From JAEUMG01 sp046349315 (lineage in GTDB: Bacteria; Pseudomonadota; Alphaproteobacteria; Rhizobiales; Aestuariivirgaceae), in NCBI GenBank assembly GCA_046349315.1, contig JAXMCQ010000009.1:1-64000 (forward strand): a DNA stretch of 64,000 nt. The letters run 5' to 3'. This document shows positions 16,419-24,950 of the stretch, piece by piece. Numbering within the stretch: the first letter of the stretch is position 1; the number at the start of each line of letters is the position of its first letter. A model generated the notes under the pieces. That model did not search any database and had not been told where the DNA came from. It saw only the letters and a program-made list of their open reading frames with translations. The translations under genes were made by a program, and so were the position numbers.

Positions 16419-16916
16419 CTACATCATATGAACATTGGGATCGGCCAAATGGAGTAGATCAGCCGACAGCAGGATAGCCACTTCGTTGCCGGTGTTCCTC
16501 CACCAGTGAGACACGAGGTGATTCTCAGGAATGGCGGTCCCCGCGGCGTGAATGACCGGAACCTCGCAAGTATTGCGATACTCGGTCACCGAACCCTGGA
16601 CGACATAGATAATCGCGGGCCGATCGGCATGGCTGTGCCACGGAACCTCACCACCCGGCTGGATTTCCAGCCGCCGGAGCCGGAATACGCGGTCCGCGGC
16701 ACCGACTTCGGTCTCTTCCGAGAGGGGGATCATCGCAATCACCTGGTCAACAACACCCTTTGGCATTGTTGCTCCAGCTTTCTGCCCGGAACCATCGAGA
16801 GTCGTCTTGTCACTCGGACATTCACCTGCGTTGGCAACTTTTGCGAAAGCAAGCAAAGCCACCGCGCCAAGACCAGCTTTTGCGATCTGGCGTCGGGATA
16901 GATCAATGTTTGTCAT
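16419..16916 (-). CDS. Tat-exported cupin-domain protein
   Basis: A 165-aa secreted protein with a cupin barrel. ATG 16916 is chosen because AGGAG lies seven bases upstream and the protein then opens with a twin-arginine signal, LSRRQIAKAGLGAVALLAFAKVANA, implying export in folded form, probably with its metal already bound. The cupin motif 1 region reads PGGEVPWHSHADRPAIIYVVQGSVTEY, with the two metal-binding His residues, and motif 2 reads PENHLVSHWWRNTGNE. The protein has no evident partner domain. Its place in the metal block fits a metal-dependent periplasmic role; the substrate is unknown. Confidence 0.8.
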   Translation of the reverse strand: MTNIDLSRRQIAKAGLGAVALLAFAKVANAGECPSDKTTLDGSGQKAGATMPKGVVDQVIAMIPLSEETEVGAADRVFRLRRLEIQPGGEVPWHSHADRPAIIYVVQGSVTEYRNTCEVPVIHAAGTAIPENHLVSHWWRNTGNEVAILLSADLLHLADPNVHMM

Positions 16917-17128
16917 ATTGCTCTCCTTTATGGGGAAGCTGCCGAAAACCGCCGGCAACTCTGGAAGAGCACGATCAAGTACTTCTTACCTCAGCTCAAA
17001 TGCCGTCTCATCATGAGTTTGATGAGTTTGCGGTATGCCGTTCGCCTGGTGCCGATTTCGGAGCTGTTTTATGACGACGCCGGTTCAAGAGAGTCGCACG
17101 CGAAAGAGCTCAAGCCGCGTCGGCGTCC

Positions 17129-17157
17129 TCGAGACGGTGTTGATCGTCAGGCGCTCA
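17129..17157 (+). repeat. 29-bp direct repeat, right copy
   Basis: Identical to 11755-11783. In the same frame it continues to TGA at 17165-17167, giving LETVLIVRRSAL, so it looks like another 3' end of a cyclase-like gene. Weaker similarity extends left to about 17106 (GAGCTCAAG and TCGG blocks shared). Its last three bases form the stop codon of the convergent enoyl-CoA hydratase gene. Confidence 0.95.
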
Positions 17158-17913
17158 GCGCTTTGAGAATTGGGCGATCCGCGCCGTCGTGTCCGGATCG
17201 AGAAAGCTTGCAACCGTGATATCGGTTTCGATGTCGATGGCGCGGCGCAAATCGACCAGCGCCACTTCATTGAGCGCCCGTTTCATGGCGCGCACCGAAC
17301 GCTGCGATTGCGCGAGAAGCTTTTCGGCAACTGCCTGTGCCTTCGACATAAGTTCCGCATCCGGCACGACCCGCCACGCGACACCCTTCTCCAGCAAGGT
17401 CTTGGCATCATAGCGCTCGCCGAGAAACATCATCTCGCGCGCAGTCTGCAGGCCCGCCAGCGCCGGCAGGAGCGAACTGACCCCTCCGGTCACGAACATT
17501 CCCCATTTGAGCTCGGGGAAGAAGGCGCGCGCGCTCTCAGCCCAGATCGGGAAATCGCAATTGATCGCCCATTCGAAGCCGCCACCCACCGCCCAGCCAT
17601 TGATAGCGCCGATCACCGGCTTTTCGCCGAAGAGAATGGCTTCAGTGACGAGCTGGATGGTTCGAACATGCTTGCGCGCTGCTGCTTCGTTTTCTGGATG
17701 CACATGCTCATTGAGATCATCGCCGGCGCAAAAGGCGCGGCCCGCACCGGTGAAGATGATGACCTTGGTCGCCTCATCATCATTCGCCGCGACAAAGGCT
17801 GCTGCCAGGTCGCGCAATAATTGCAGGTTCATGGCGTTGAGCTGCTTCGGGCGGTTGAGCGTGATGGTGCGCACGCCCTGTTCATCGCAAGTGCTGAGCA
17901 CGGTCTCATACAT
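17155..17913 (-). CDS. Enoyl-CoA hydratase/isomerase family protein
   Basis: A crotonase-fold enzyme that hydrates or isomerises acyl-CoA double bonds, 252 aa from ATG 17913 (GAGG six bases upstream; TTG 17925 is the alternative). The N-terminal half has ITLNRPKQLNAMNLQLLRDL and FTGAGRAFCAGDDLNEH, the oxyanion-hole strand with AGDDL; the second half has GAINGWAVGGGFEWAINCDFPIWAESARAFFPE, with one catalytic-position acidic residue. It is the last gene of a six-gene minus-strand operon, nine bases after a CoA-ligase gene, so it probably acts on the CoA ester made by that ligase. The exact substrate is unknown. Confidence 0.88.
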   Translation of the reverse strand: MYETVLSTCDEQGVRTITLNRPKQLNAMNLQLLRDLAAAFVAANDDEATKVIIFTGAGRAFCAGDDLNEHVHPENEAAARKHVRTIQLVTEAILFGEKPVIGAINGWAVGGGFEWAINCDFPIWAESARAFFPELKWGMFVTGGVSSLLPALAGLQTAREMMFLGERYDAKTLLEKGVAWRVVPDAELMSKAQAVAEKLLAQSQRSVRAMKRALNEVALVDLRRAIDIETDITVASFLDPDTTARIAQFSKR

Positions 17914-17921
17914 GGGAGGCC

Positions 17922-19199
17922 TCAATAGGTTCGAATGACACGCCGGCTCTTACCTTCGCTGCGCTGGATGCTGTTGGGCGGAAGCACGCTGACCCTCGCT
18001 GTCCCGCCGAGCTGCTTCTTGATTGCCGCTTCGACCGCATCGGCCAGGCCGCTCTCCGCGTCATCACGTGCGAGTTCGACCTGCAGCGGCAGCGCATCAT
18101 AAGGCGGCGGCGTGTCGAGCAGGATGCGATACTCGCCCGACAGTTCGGGGAACTGATTGACGACGCCCTGCACCATCGCCGGAAACATGTTGAGCCCGCG
18201 CACCACCACCATGTCGTCGGCGCGCCCCACGACCCGGAAACGCGGCGCGGTGACGCCTTCATGAGTCGGCCCGGTCTCGGTGATGGTGACGACATCGCCG
18301 GTGCGGAAGCGCACCAGAGGCTGACATTCCCGCATCAGGTGGGTGAGCACCAGTTCGCCGGTCTCACCGGCCTGGAACGGTTTGCGACTGCCGGTCTCGG
18401 AGTCGATCAGTTCGGGATAGAGCACGTCGCCCGCGATGAAGTGCAGATCCTGCGTATAGGCGCTCTGCCCGGCCATGATGGTGAGGACATCGGAGACACC
18501 GTAATTGGCATTGCGCACTTGGAAGCCCCAGGTGTCTTCGAGCCTTTTGCGGAAAGCCGGCTGGTCGAGCCCGGCCTCGCCGCCAAAGAGTCCAAGCTTG
18601 AGCCCGAGATCGCGGGGCTTGAGATCCGGGAAATGCTCGGCGATGACGCGCTCGAGCACGGCCGGATAGGACGGCGTGCAGTGAATGGCGGTGATGCCGA
18701 GTTCGCGAATGGTCGGGATCAATCGTTCCGTACCGCCGACGCCGAAGGGGATGACGGTAGCGCCTGTGGCTTCGAGCACGGCATGATCGGTATAGCCGCC
18801 CATCCACATTTGATAGTTGAGGCAATGCACGACGCGATGGCCGGGGCCGAGGCCGCACAATTTCATGGCGCGCGCTCCGACATCGGCCCAGATCAACGCG
18901 TCCGATTGCGACAGGGCGATGTTCATCGCGGTCCCGGTCGAACCGGACGTGCGATGCACGCGCGACACGGCTTCGGGCTTGGAAGCGAGATAGCTGCCGA
19001 AAGGCGGATTGAGCCGCTGATCCTCGCGTAAGCTTTCCTTGTCGGTAAAATCGAGATCGGCGAGTTCGTCGGGATCGCCCTTGAGCTTTCGCGCGCGATA
19101 GAAATCGGAATGCGTGTTCACATACTCCGCCTGGGCGCGCCAGCGCTTGCGCACCAAGGCGTCGAGCTCCGCAGCACTCTGTTTCTCGATTGTCGGCAT
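17922..19199 (-). CDS. Phenylacetate-CoA ligase (PaaK)-like AMP-forming ligase
   Basis: An adenylate-forming acyl-CoA ligase of the PaaK type, 425 aa. The phosphate-binding loop RTSGSTGTAMNIALS lies at about residue 83; NYGVSDVLTIMAG and FRTGDVVTITETGPTHEGVTAPRFRVVGRADDMVVVRGLNMFPAMVQ mark the adenylation core and hinge, and the C-terminal domain ends with the PaaK-type NSIQRSEGKSRRVIRTY. It should activate an aryl- or short organic acid with ATP and CoA. It follows the RraA-like gene with no gap and precedes an enoyl-CoA hydratase gene. Phenylacetate itself is unlikely, because no other paa gene is present. Confidence 0.85.
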   Translation of the reverse strand: MPTIEKQSAAELDALVRKRWRAQAEYVNTHSDFYRARKLKGDPDELADLDFTDKESLREDQRLNPPFGSYLASKPEAVSRVHRTSGSTGTAMNIALSQSDALIWADVGARAMKLCGLGPGHRVVHCLNYQMWMGGYTDHAVLEATGATVIPFGVGGTERLIPTIRELGITAIHCTPSYPAVLERVIAEHFPDLKPRDLGLKLGLFGGEAGLDQPAFRKRLEDTWGFQVRNANYGVSDVLTIMAGQSAYTQDLHFIAGDVLYPELIDSETGSRKPFQAGETGELVLTHLMRECQPLVRFRTGDVVTITETGPTHEGVTAPRFRVVGRADDMVVVRGLNMFPAMVQGVVNQFPELSGEYRILLDTPPPYDALPLQVELARDDAESGLADAVEAAIKKQLGGTARVSVLPPNSIQRSEGKSRRVIRTY

Positions 19200-19889
19200 T
19201 CAGTCGACCCGCGCGATGCGGTTCGAGGCAAGGATCGTCTCGATGAAGTCCGGTATTTCGAGACCGGCCTTGACTTTGGCTTCGAGTGCGGCCTCGGCGG
19301 CGCGCACATCGGCAAGCTTGGCAATGACCTGGTCGAGCTGCAGGCGCGGGATGACGACCACCCCGTCATCATCGCCGACGATGACGTCGCCCGAATCGAT
19401 GGCGACGCCGCCCAACACCACCGGCAACCCGACCGTGCCGGGCCCGTTGCGCACCGGCGAATTGGGCGTGAGTCCGGCGCAATAGACCGGCACGCCAACC
19501 GCCAATATGCCGACGAGATCGCGTACCATGCCGTCGGTGACAAGGCCGGCCACACCGCGATTGCGCGCCATGCCCATAAGCAGATCGCCGGTGATCGCCG
19601 TCGCCGTGAAGGCATCGGTGGCCGCAACCAGAATGTCGCCCGGCCGCGCCGAGGCAAGCGCCGCAAAGAGCCCGAGATTGTCGGCCGGCCCGCAATGGCA
19701 AGTAATGGCAATGCCGATCATCGGCTTCTTCTGGGTGCTGAGTGGCTTGATGCGATGGTCGAGCGCGCCGCGCCCTTCCATGGCATCGACGGCATAGCCG
19801 GTCGGGATGCTGCCGAGTGCCGTCAGTTGCGCGGCGGTGGGACGCGGGAATTCGGGCCTCACGGTGAGAAGCGGCGGGTCTTTGATCAC
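19200..19889 (-). CDS. RraA-like aldolase/decarboxylase family protein
   Basis: A 229-aa member of the RraA/HMG-aldolase superfamily, which includes 4-hydroxy-4-methyl-2-oxoglutarate aldolase and oxaloacetate decarboxylase as well as the RNase E inhibitor RraA. The start is GTG 19889, which overlaps the upstream stop as GTGA. Motifs are IPTGYAVDAMEGRGALDHRI at the start, GDILVAATDAFTATAITGDLLMGMARNRGVAGLVTDGMVRD with the conserved D-G-x-x-R/D metal and substrate region, and DSGDVIVGDDDGVVVIP. Given a catabolic operon, an aldolase or decarboxylase role on a keto acid is more likely than RNA turnover. Confidence 0.85.
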   Translation of the reverse strand: MIKDPPLLTVRPEFPRPTAAQLTALGSIPTGYAVDAMEGRGALDHRIKPLSTQKKPMIGIAITCHCGPADNLGLFAALASARPGDILVAATDAFTATAITGDLLMGMARNRGVAGLVTDGMVRDLVGILAVGVPVYCAGLTPNSPVRNGPGTVGLPVVLGGVAIDSGDVIVGDDDGVVVIPRLQLDQVIAKLADVRAAEAALEAKVKAGLEIPDFIETILASNRIARVD

Positions 19890-21061
19890 GATATGCGTCC
19901 TTGTTGCAGGAGGAGGTGTTTGCCGATTGCCGAAACTGAAGACACGCCGCACAGGCCCATGGCACGGTCGAGTTCGCGGGCGTAGATTTCGAGCACATGC
20001 CTGACCCCGGCTTCGCCGGCGACCGCAAGCCCCCAGAGATGCGGCCGTGCCATGAGGCATGCGGAGGCGCCGAGTGCGATGCTCTTGAGGATGTCGGTGC
20101 CGCGCCTGATGCCGCCATCGACGAGCACCGGGATGCGGCCGTCAACTGCCGCGACGACTCCCGGCAACGCGCCGAGGCCCGAGGCCGCGCCGTCGAGTTG
20201 CCTGCCGCCATGATTGGAAACGATGACGCCGTCAATGCCGTGATCGATCGCACGCTTGGCTTCGCTCGGATTCAGCACGCCTTTGAGGATAAGCGGCCCC
20301 CGCCATTGTTTGCGTAGAGTGTCGACATCCGCCCAAGACATCGCGGGATCGAGCAATGAGGCCATGCGCCCGGCCAGCGCTTTAAGATCGGCGGGCTCGC
20401 CCGGCCGCGCGTAATTGCCGAAAGTGATGCGCGGAAATTCCTGGCGCATGCGCAGCAGCCACGGCGCTTTTAGCGCCATGCCCGCCAATTGCATGGGGCT
20501 GAAGCGCGGCGGTATGCCGAAGCCGTTGCGGATATCGCGCTCGCGATTGCCGAGCATCTGGTTGTCGATGGTGAGGACCAATGCATCATATCGCGAGTCC
20601 TGTGCCCGCGCGGTCAGTTCGCGGGTGAAGCCGCGATCCTTGAAGATGAAGACCTGCATCCAGCGCGGTGCGACGCCGGTCCCCGCCAGATCTTCGATTG
20701 TGCAGACCGAGCCATGGCTGAGGCAGGTGGCGATGCCCGCTGCCTGCGCCGCCCGCGCGCTTGCCAATTCGCCGCCCGGCCAGAACAGACCGGCAAGCCC
20801 CGTCGGCCCGATCACCAAGGGCATGCTCAATCGCTTGCCGAATAAGTCTATCGAAAGATCGCGCGACGCCGCGCCAGTGAGTGGCGTTGGCAATAACTCG
20901 ATCTCGCCGAACACCGCCTCATTGCGCTTGAGTGTCCGCTCATCCTCGGCGCCGCCGTCGGCAAAGTCGAAAATCGGCTTCGGCAAGGCGGCGCGTGCCA
21001 ATTCGCGCATCGCCGCAATGCTGTAGCCGCGCCTTTGCCAGGCCGGGACCGGCGCGTTCAT
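19886..21061 (-). CDS. FMN-dependent alpha-hydroxy acid oxidase/dehydrogenase
   Basis: A 391-aa TIM-barrel flavoprotein of the L-lactate dehydrogenase (cytochrome)/mandelate dehydrogenase/glycolate oxidase family. The FMN region PLVIGPTGLAGLFWPGGELASARAAQAAGIATCLSHGSVCTIED is followed by the active-site strand LILKGVLNPSEAKRAIDHGIDGVIVSNHGGRQLDGA, with catalytic His and the SNHGGRQLD motif, and PVLVDGGIRRGTDILKSIALGASACLMARP. ATG 21061 overlaps the amidohydrolase stop (ATGA). It oxidises a 2-hydroxy acid to a 2-keto acid; which one is unknown, though the operon suggests a larger, possibly aromatic, hydroxy acid. Confidence 0.9.
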   Translation of the reverse strand: MNAPVPAWQRRGYSIAAMRELARAALPKPIFDFADGGAEDERTLKRNEAVFGEIELLPTPLTGAASRDLSIDLFGKRLSMPLVIGPTGLAGLFWPGGELASARAAQAAGIATCLSHGSVCTIEDLAGTGVAPRWMQVFIFKDRGFTRELTARAQDSRYDALVLTIDNQMLGNRERDIRNGFGIPPRFSPMQLAGMALKAPWLLRMRQEFPRITFGNYARPGEPADLKALAGRMASLLDPAMSWADVDTLRKQWRGPLILKGVLNPSEAKRAIDHGIDGVIVSNHGGRQLDGAASGLGALPGVVAAVDGRIPVLVDGGIRRGTDILKSIALGASACLMARPHLWGLAVAGEAGVRHVLEIYARELDRAMGLCGVSSVSAIGKHLLLQQGRIS

Positions 21062-21930
21062 TCGGTTTTGTCGAGCCGGTAGAATTCGATGGCATTGTCG
21101 CGAAAGAGCTTGCGCTTCTCGGTCTTCGATGCGCCTTCGACGACCCAGTCGACGATCCCGACCCATTGCGGATAGGTGCCGGCGAGTTCCAGCACATGCC
21201 AGTCGCCGCCATACATCACGCGGTCGAAACCGAAAGTATCAATGGCATGCGCGATGTAAGGCTCGATCTGCTCCTTGGTCCAGTTCTTGTGATCGGCTTC
21301 TGTCGTGACGCCTGAAATCTTGCAATGGACATTGGGAAGCGCCGCAAGCTCCTTCAATTGCTGCCGCCACGGATCGGCAATGCCGGCCTTGATCGCCGGC
21401 TTGCCGATATGGTCGAGCACGAAGCGCACCTCCGGGCACCGCTTCACCATCTTGATCGCATTGGGGAGATGATGATGGAAAATGCAGATGTCGAAGACGA
21501 GATCATGGGGGCCGAGGAGTTTCAATGCGTCGATGAAATCCGGCTTGATGCAGAAGTCGGGATCGGCCTGGTTCTGGATCAGACGCCGCACGCCGCGCAA
21601 GCTCTTGTTCTGCCGCAATCGGTCGAGCTCCGGCTTGATCGCCGCCTTGCCCTTTTCGAGCGGCAAGGCCGCGACCATGCCGGCCAATCGCTTGTCTTTC
21701 TGGGCGATGCCGTCGATCCATTGCGCTTCGTCCAAATGCTGCGGCAGGTCGACATCGACTTCGACGAAGACGAAGCGATCGATCTTGACCGGCGCGGCCG
21801 CCTTCATGAGATCGTCGGGGAGCACCTGCCGGTTGAGCGACGGCGCATGTTTCGTCCAGCCATAGCCGAAGCGCTTCGGGTCGGCCAAATGCACATGGCT
21901 GTCGATGATCGCGAAATCCGGCATGCTCAT
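21058..21930 (-). CDS. Amidohydrolase-family metal-dependent hydrolase (lactonase-like)
   Basis: A 290-aa TIM-barrel hydrolase of the amidohydrolase_2 group that includes L-fuconolactonase, L-rhamnono-lactonase and 2-pyrone-4,6-dicarboxylate lactonase. IIDSHVHLADPKRFGYGW at the N-terminus gives the HxH metal pair, FVLDHIGKPAIKAGIADPW the conserved DH(I)GKP motif, and RVMYGGDWHVLE the C-terminal Asp region. Thus it probably opens a lactone or similar ring. ATG 21930 is used; ATG 21924 is possible. It lies 26 bases downstream of an SDR gene and overlaps the hydroxy-acid oxidase gene. Confidence 0.85.
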   Translation of the reverse strand: MSMPDFAIIDSHVHLADPKRFGYGWTKHAPSLNRQVLPDDLMKAAAPVKIDRFVFVEVDVDLPQHLDEAQWIDGIAQKDKRLAGMVAALPLEKGKAAIKPELDRLRQNKSLRGVRRLIQNQADPDFCIKPDFIDALKLLGPHDLVFDICIFHHHLPNAIKMVKRCPEVRFVLDHIGKPAIKAGIADPWRQQLKELAALPNVHCKISGVTTEADHKNWTKEQIEPYIAHAIDTFGFDRVMYGGDWHVLELAGTYPQWVGIVDWVVEGASKTEKRKLFRDNAIEFYRLDKTE

Positions 21931-21956
21931 CCTCCCTGAAACGTCGTCGATTATAG

Positions 21957-22739
21957 CTATTGCGCGAGAAAGCCGCCATCGACGGCAAGCGTGTGTCCAG
22001 TGACCATGCCGGCGGCGGGGCTGGCGAGAAAGAGAATGGCGAGCGCCACTTCATCGGGCTCTGCCAATCGTCCCAAGGGCGTCATCGCCTTGATCTTGGC
22101 GATGAGTTCAGGCTGCGCCAGCAGGGGCGCGATGAACGGGGTCGTCACATAGGTTGGTGCCACGGCATTGACGCGGATATTGTGCGATGCCCATTCGACC
22201 GCCAGGGCCCGCGTCATGTTGACGACCGCACCCTTGCTCGTCTGGTAGGAGATATTGGGATAGAGCCCGCCGCCCGATAGCCCCATGATCGAGGCGGTAT
22301 TGACGATCGACCCGCCTTTGCCGCGCGCGATCATGTGGCGGGCGGCAATGCGCGAGCACAGGAACACAGCCGTCATGTTGACCGCGATCACCTTCTCCCA
22401 CTCATCGCGCGGCAGATCGACGGAAGTTTTGCGGATCGCCATGCCGGCATTGTTGACCAGAATGTCGATTTGTCCGGCTTCGTTGGCAATCCCGGCGAAG
22501 ATACCCTCGACCGTAGCCTCGTCACTCACATCCGCTGCATGCGCCGAGGCGCTGCCGCCCTGCCCGGTGATCTCGCGCGCCACGGCTTCGGCAGCCGAAC
22601 CGTCGCGATCAACCACTGCGATTGTTGCGCCGGCTTGCGCCATGGCGAGGCAAGTGGATTTGCCGATGCCACTGCCGCCGCCGGTCACGATGGCGACCGA
22701 TCCGTCGAGCCGGAAGGCGTTCTGGTAGTCCTGCGACAT
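21957..22739 (-). CDS. SDR-family oxidoreductase
   Basis: A classical short-chain dehydrogenase/reductase, 260 aa from ATG 22739. The Rossmann motif VTGGGSGIGKS is at residues 18-28, NNAG at about 94, and the catalytic Ser with YxxxK (SYQTSKGAV) follows. AVDRDG after the second strand suggests NAD rather than NADP. C-terminal GHTLAVDGGFLAQ is typical. A longer frame upstream lacks family similarity. It is first in the minus-strand catabolic operon, whose promoter must lie in the 134 bases before the divergent FNT gene. A hydroxyl or carbonyl group of the operon's substrate is the likely target. Confidence 0.9.
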   Translation of the reverse strand: MSQDYQNAFRLDGSVAIVTGGGSGIGKSTCLAMAQAGATIAVVDRDGSAAEAVAREITGQGGSASAHAADVSDEATVEGIFAGIANEAGQIDILVNNAGMAIRKTSVDLPRDEWEKVIAVNMTAVFLCSRIAARHMIARGKGGSIVNTASIMGLSGGGLYPNISYQTSKGAVVNMTRALAVEWASHNIRVNAVAPTYVTTPFIAPLLAQPELIAKIKAMTPLGRLAEPDEVALAILFLASPAAGMVTGHTLAVDGGFLAQ

Positions 22740-22873
22740 TCTTTGGTAACGGGTTGCCGTATGAGGAAATCCATATTGACTTTGTCGCAAGCCTGTTGCC
22801 AAGGGGCCGGGACTCATGGCCTGTCATGAGTCTGACGCACGGCTGGCGGCAATGAAGCCGCGGGCTATCGGGG

Positions 22874-23731
22874 ATGGCGATGCAGGAAAAGACGGCCGGA
22901 AATTCCATCGATGCTTTATTGCCCGCCGATATCGCCCGCAAGGCTGAATTGATCGGTGCGCAGAAGACGAAACTTCCAGCGATCAAGCTTCTTACGCTGG
23001 CAATCCTCGGCGGCGCCTTCATTGCGCTGGGTGCGATGTTTGCCACCACCGTATTGGCCGGTGCCAATGGCACGATCCCTTTCGGCGTTGCGCGCCTCAT
23101 CGCCGGTATGGTTTTCAGCCTCGGCCTCATCCTCATCGTCCTGGGCGGTGCCGAACTCTTCACCGGCAACGCGCTCATGATCATGGCGCTGGCCTCGCGC
23201 AAGGTCGGCATCACCGCCCTCGCCCGCGCCTGGAGCATAGTCTATTGCGGCAATTTCATCGGCGCCGTCGGCATGGCGGTGCTGGTCTTCCTCGCCGGGC
23301 AGTATCACCTGGGCGACGGCGCCGTCGGGCGCACAGCACTTGCCATCGCCCATGACAAGATGGCGCTCGGCTTTACCGAAGCTTTCTTTCGCGGAATTCT
23401 GTGCAATCTCCTGGTTTGCCTCGCCGTCTGGCTGGCACTCGGCGCGCACAGCACGACGGACAAGGTTCTCGCCGTCATCTTCCCGGTCTCGGCCTTCGTG
23501 GTGGCGGGCTTCGAGCATTCGGTCGCCAATATGTATCTCGTGCCCTTCGGCATGCTGATCGAGGCGAGTTCAAGCGCGCAATCCTGGCTGCCGCCGGATG
23601 CGGTCCCGATGCGCTTGCCTGATTTCTTCCTCGGCCTGATACCGGTGACGCTCGGCAATATCGTCGGCGGCGGCTTGCTGGTCGGCGGAATCTACTGGTT
23701 CGTCTATCTGCGCGATGGTCCCGATCGCTGA
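22874..23731 (+). CDS. Formate/nitrite transporter (FNT) family protein
   Basis: A pentameric channel protein of the FocA/NirC family in the inner membrane, 285 aa with six hydrophobic helices. Characteristic stretches are KLLTLAILGGAFIALGAMF, the slit region GAELFTGNALMIMALASRK after helix 2, WSIVYCGNFIGAVGMAVLV, RGILCNLLVCLAVWLALGA after the P4 break, and FEHSVANMYLVPFGM with the conserved central His-containing F-E-H-S-V-A-N-M motif. Formate, nitrite or another small anion is the expected cargo. It stands alone between divergent and co-directional genes, so the substrate cannot be taken from context. Confidence 0.9.
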   Translation: MAMQEKTAGNSIDALLPADIARKAELIGAQKTKLPAIKLLTLAILGGAFIALGAMFATTVLAGANGTIPFGVARLIAGMVFSLGLILIVLGGAELFTGNALMIMALASRKVGITALARAWSIVYCGNFIGAVGMAVLVFLAGQYHLGDGAVGRTALAIAHDKMALGFTEAFFRGILCNLLVCLAVWLALGAHSTTDKVLAVIFPVSAFVVAGFEHSVANMYLVPFGMLIEASSSAQSWLPPDAVPMRLPDFFLGLIPVTLGNIVGGGLLVGGIYWFVYLRDGPDR

Positions 23732-23850
23732 TCGCCTCCCGCTTCCCCAATGGCCGGGCCTTCGCCTATACTGCTGTTCGCTGAGCGCGGAAGGGCCGAT
23801 GCTTGTGAAATTGTGCGACGCCCGGCGGGATCGGAATGTGAGGTGCATCG

Positions 23851-24942
23851 ATGCGGCGTGATGAGGTCAAGACTCCGGCGCTCATTCTCGATTTGGATGT
23901 GCTCGACGCCAATATCGCGACCATGGTGGCGACCGCCAAGAAGGCTGGCGTCGCGCTCAGGCCGCACGCGAAATCGCATAAATCGCCAGACATCGCCCGC
24001 CGCCTTGTCGCCGCCGGCGCGCTTGGCGCCTGTTGTGCGACCATTGCCGAAGCCGAAGCCATGGCGGCGGCCGGCATCCCGGGCCTGCTCGTCACCTCGC
24101 CGCTTGCGACTCCTGACATGCAGGCAAGGCTCGGTGCATTGCTCTTGCGCCGCGCCGACATCATGGTCGTCGCCGACGACCCGCGCAATGTTGCCGAACT
24201 CGCCGATGTCGCCGCGCGGGCGAAAGCGACGCTCAATGTCGTGGTCGAGCTTGATGTCGGCATAGGCCGCACCGGCTGCGTCGAGGTTGCCGATGCGATC
24301 GAACTGGCGCGCCAGATTGCGGCGGCACCTTCGCTCCGCTTTGCCGGAGTCCAAGCCTATTGGGGCCATCTGCAGCAGGTCATGCCCTTCGAGACGCGTG
24401 AGGCGCGCGTCAAGGAACAGGCGGCGCGGCTCAAGACTTTAATTGCCGGCTTGACCGAGATCGGCCTCAAGCCCGGCATCGTCACCGGCGGCGGCACTGG
24501 TACGCATTGGATCGATGCACGCCTTGGTCTCTTCAATGAATTGCAGGTCGGCTCCTTCATCTTTCTTGATTCCTGCTATGGGTCGGTACCGGTCACCGGC
24601 GACGGCAATCCCTATTCGCCGTCGCTCTTTGTCGCAGCGGCGGTCGTCACCGCCAATCGCCCCGACCGCGTCATCGTCAACGCTGGCTACAAGGCGCTCG
24701 CCACCGATTCCGGCAAGGCGGTGCCGATGCGTGGCATTGCGCAAGGCGCGACTTATCGTTTTCTGGGCGATGAGCATGGCGCTGTCGAACGCGACGGCGG
24801 CGCGCCGATGCCGGAGCTTGGTTCGGTCATCGAATTATTGACCCCGCATTGCGATCCGACGGTCAATCTCCATGGCCGCTATGTCGTGGTGCGCGGCGAA
24901 GACGTCATCGACGAATGGCCCATCGCCGCGCGCGGGTATTGA
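23851..24942 (+). CDS. D-threonine aldolase-like (DSD1 family) PLP enzyme
   Basis: A fold-type III pyridoxal-phosphate enzyme, 363 aa, of the D-threonine aldolase/D-serine dehydratase group. The N-terminal alanine-racemase-like barrel contains LRPHAKSHKSPDIARR, whose lysine binds PLP, and VVVELDVGIGRTGC. The C-terminal beta domain ends with ELLTPHCDPTVNLHGRYVVVRGEDVIDEWPI, carrying the His and Cys-Asp metal site of this family. It probably cleaves a D-3-hydroxy amino acid or dehydrates one. It lies upstream of a palindromic repeat that separates it from a convergent TPP enzyme operon. Confidence 0.88.
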   Translation: MRRDEVKTPALILDLDVLDANIATMVATAKKAGVALRPHAKSHKSPDIARRLVAAGALGACCATIAEAEAMAAAGIPGLLVTSPLATPDMQARLGALLLRRADIMVVADDPRNVAELADVAARAKATLNVVVELDVGIGRTGCVEVADAIELARQIAAAPSLRFAGVQAYWGHLQQVMPFETREARVKEQAARLKTLIAGLTEIGLKPGIVTGGGTGTHWIDARLGLFNELQVGSFIFLDSCYGSVPVTGDGNPYSPSLFVAAAVVTANRPDRVIVNAGYKALATDSGKAVPMRGIAQGATYRFLGDEHGAVERDGGAPMPELGSVIELLTPHCDPTVNLHGRYVVVRGEDVIDEWPIAARGY

Positions 24943-24950
24943 TACTCTCG

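Noticed and set aside
17071..17167. A 31-codon ORF starting MTTPVQES that contains the right copy of the 29-bp repeat
   Set aside because: It has no ribosome-binding site, and its second half is explained as a duplicated cyclase 3' end.
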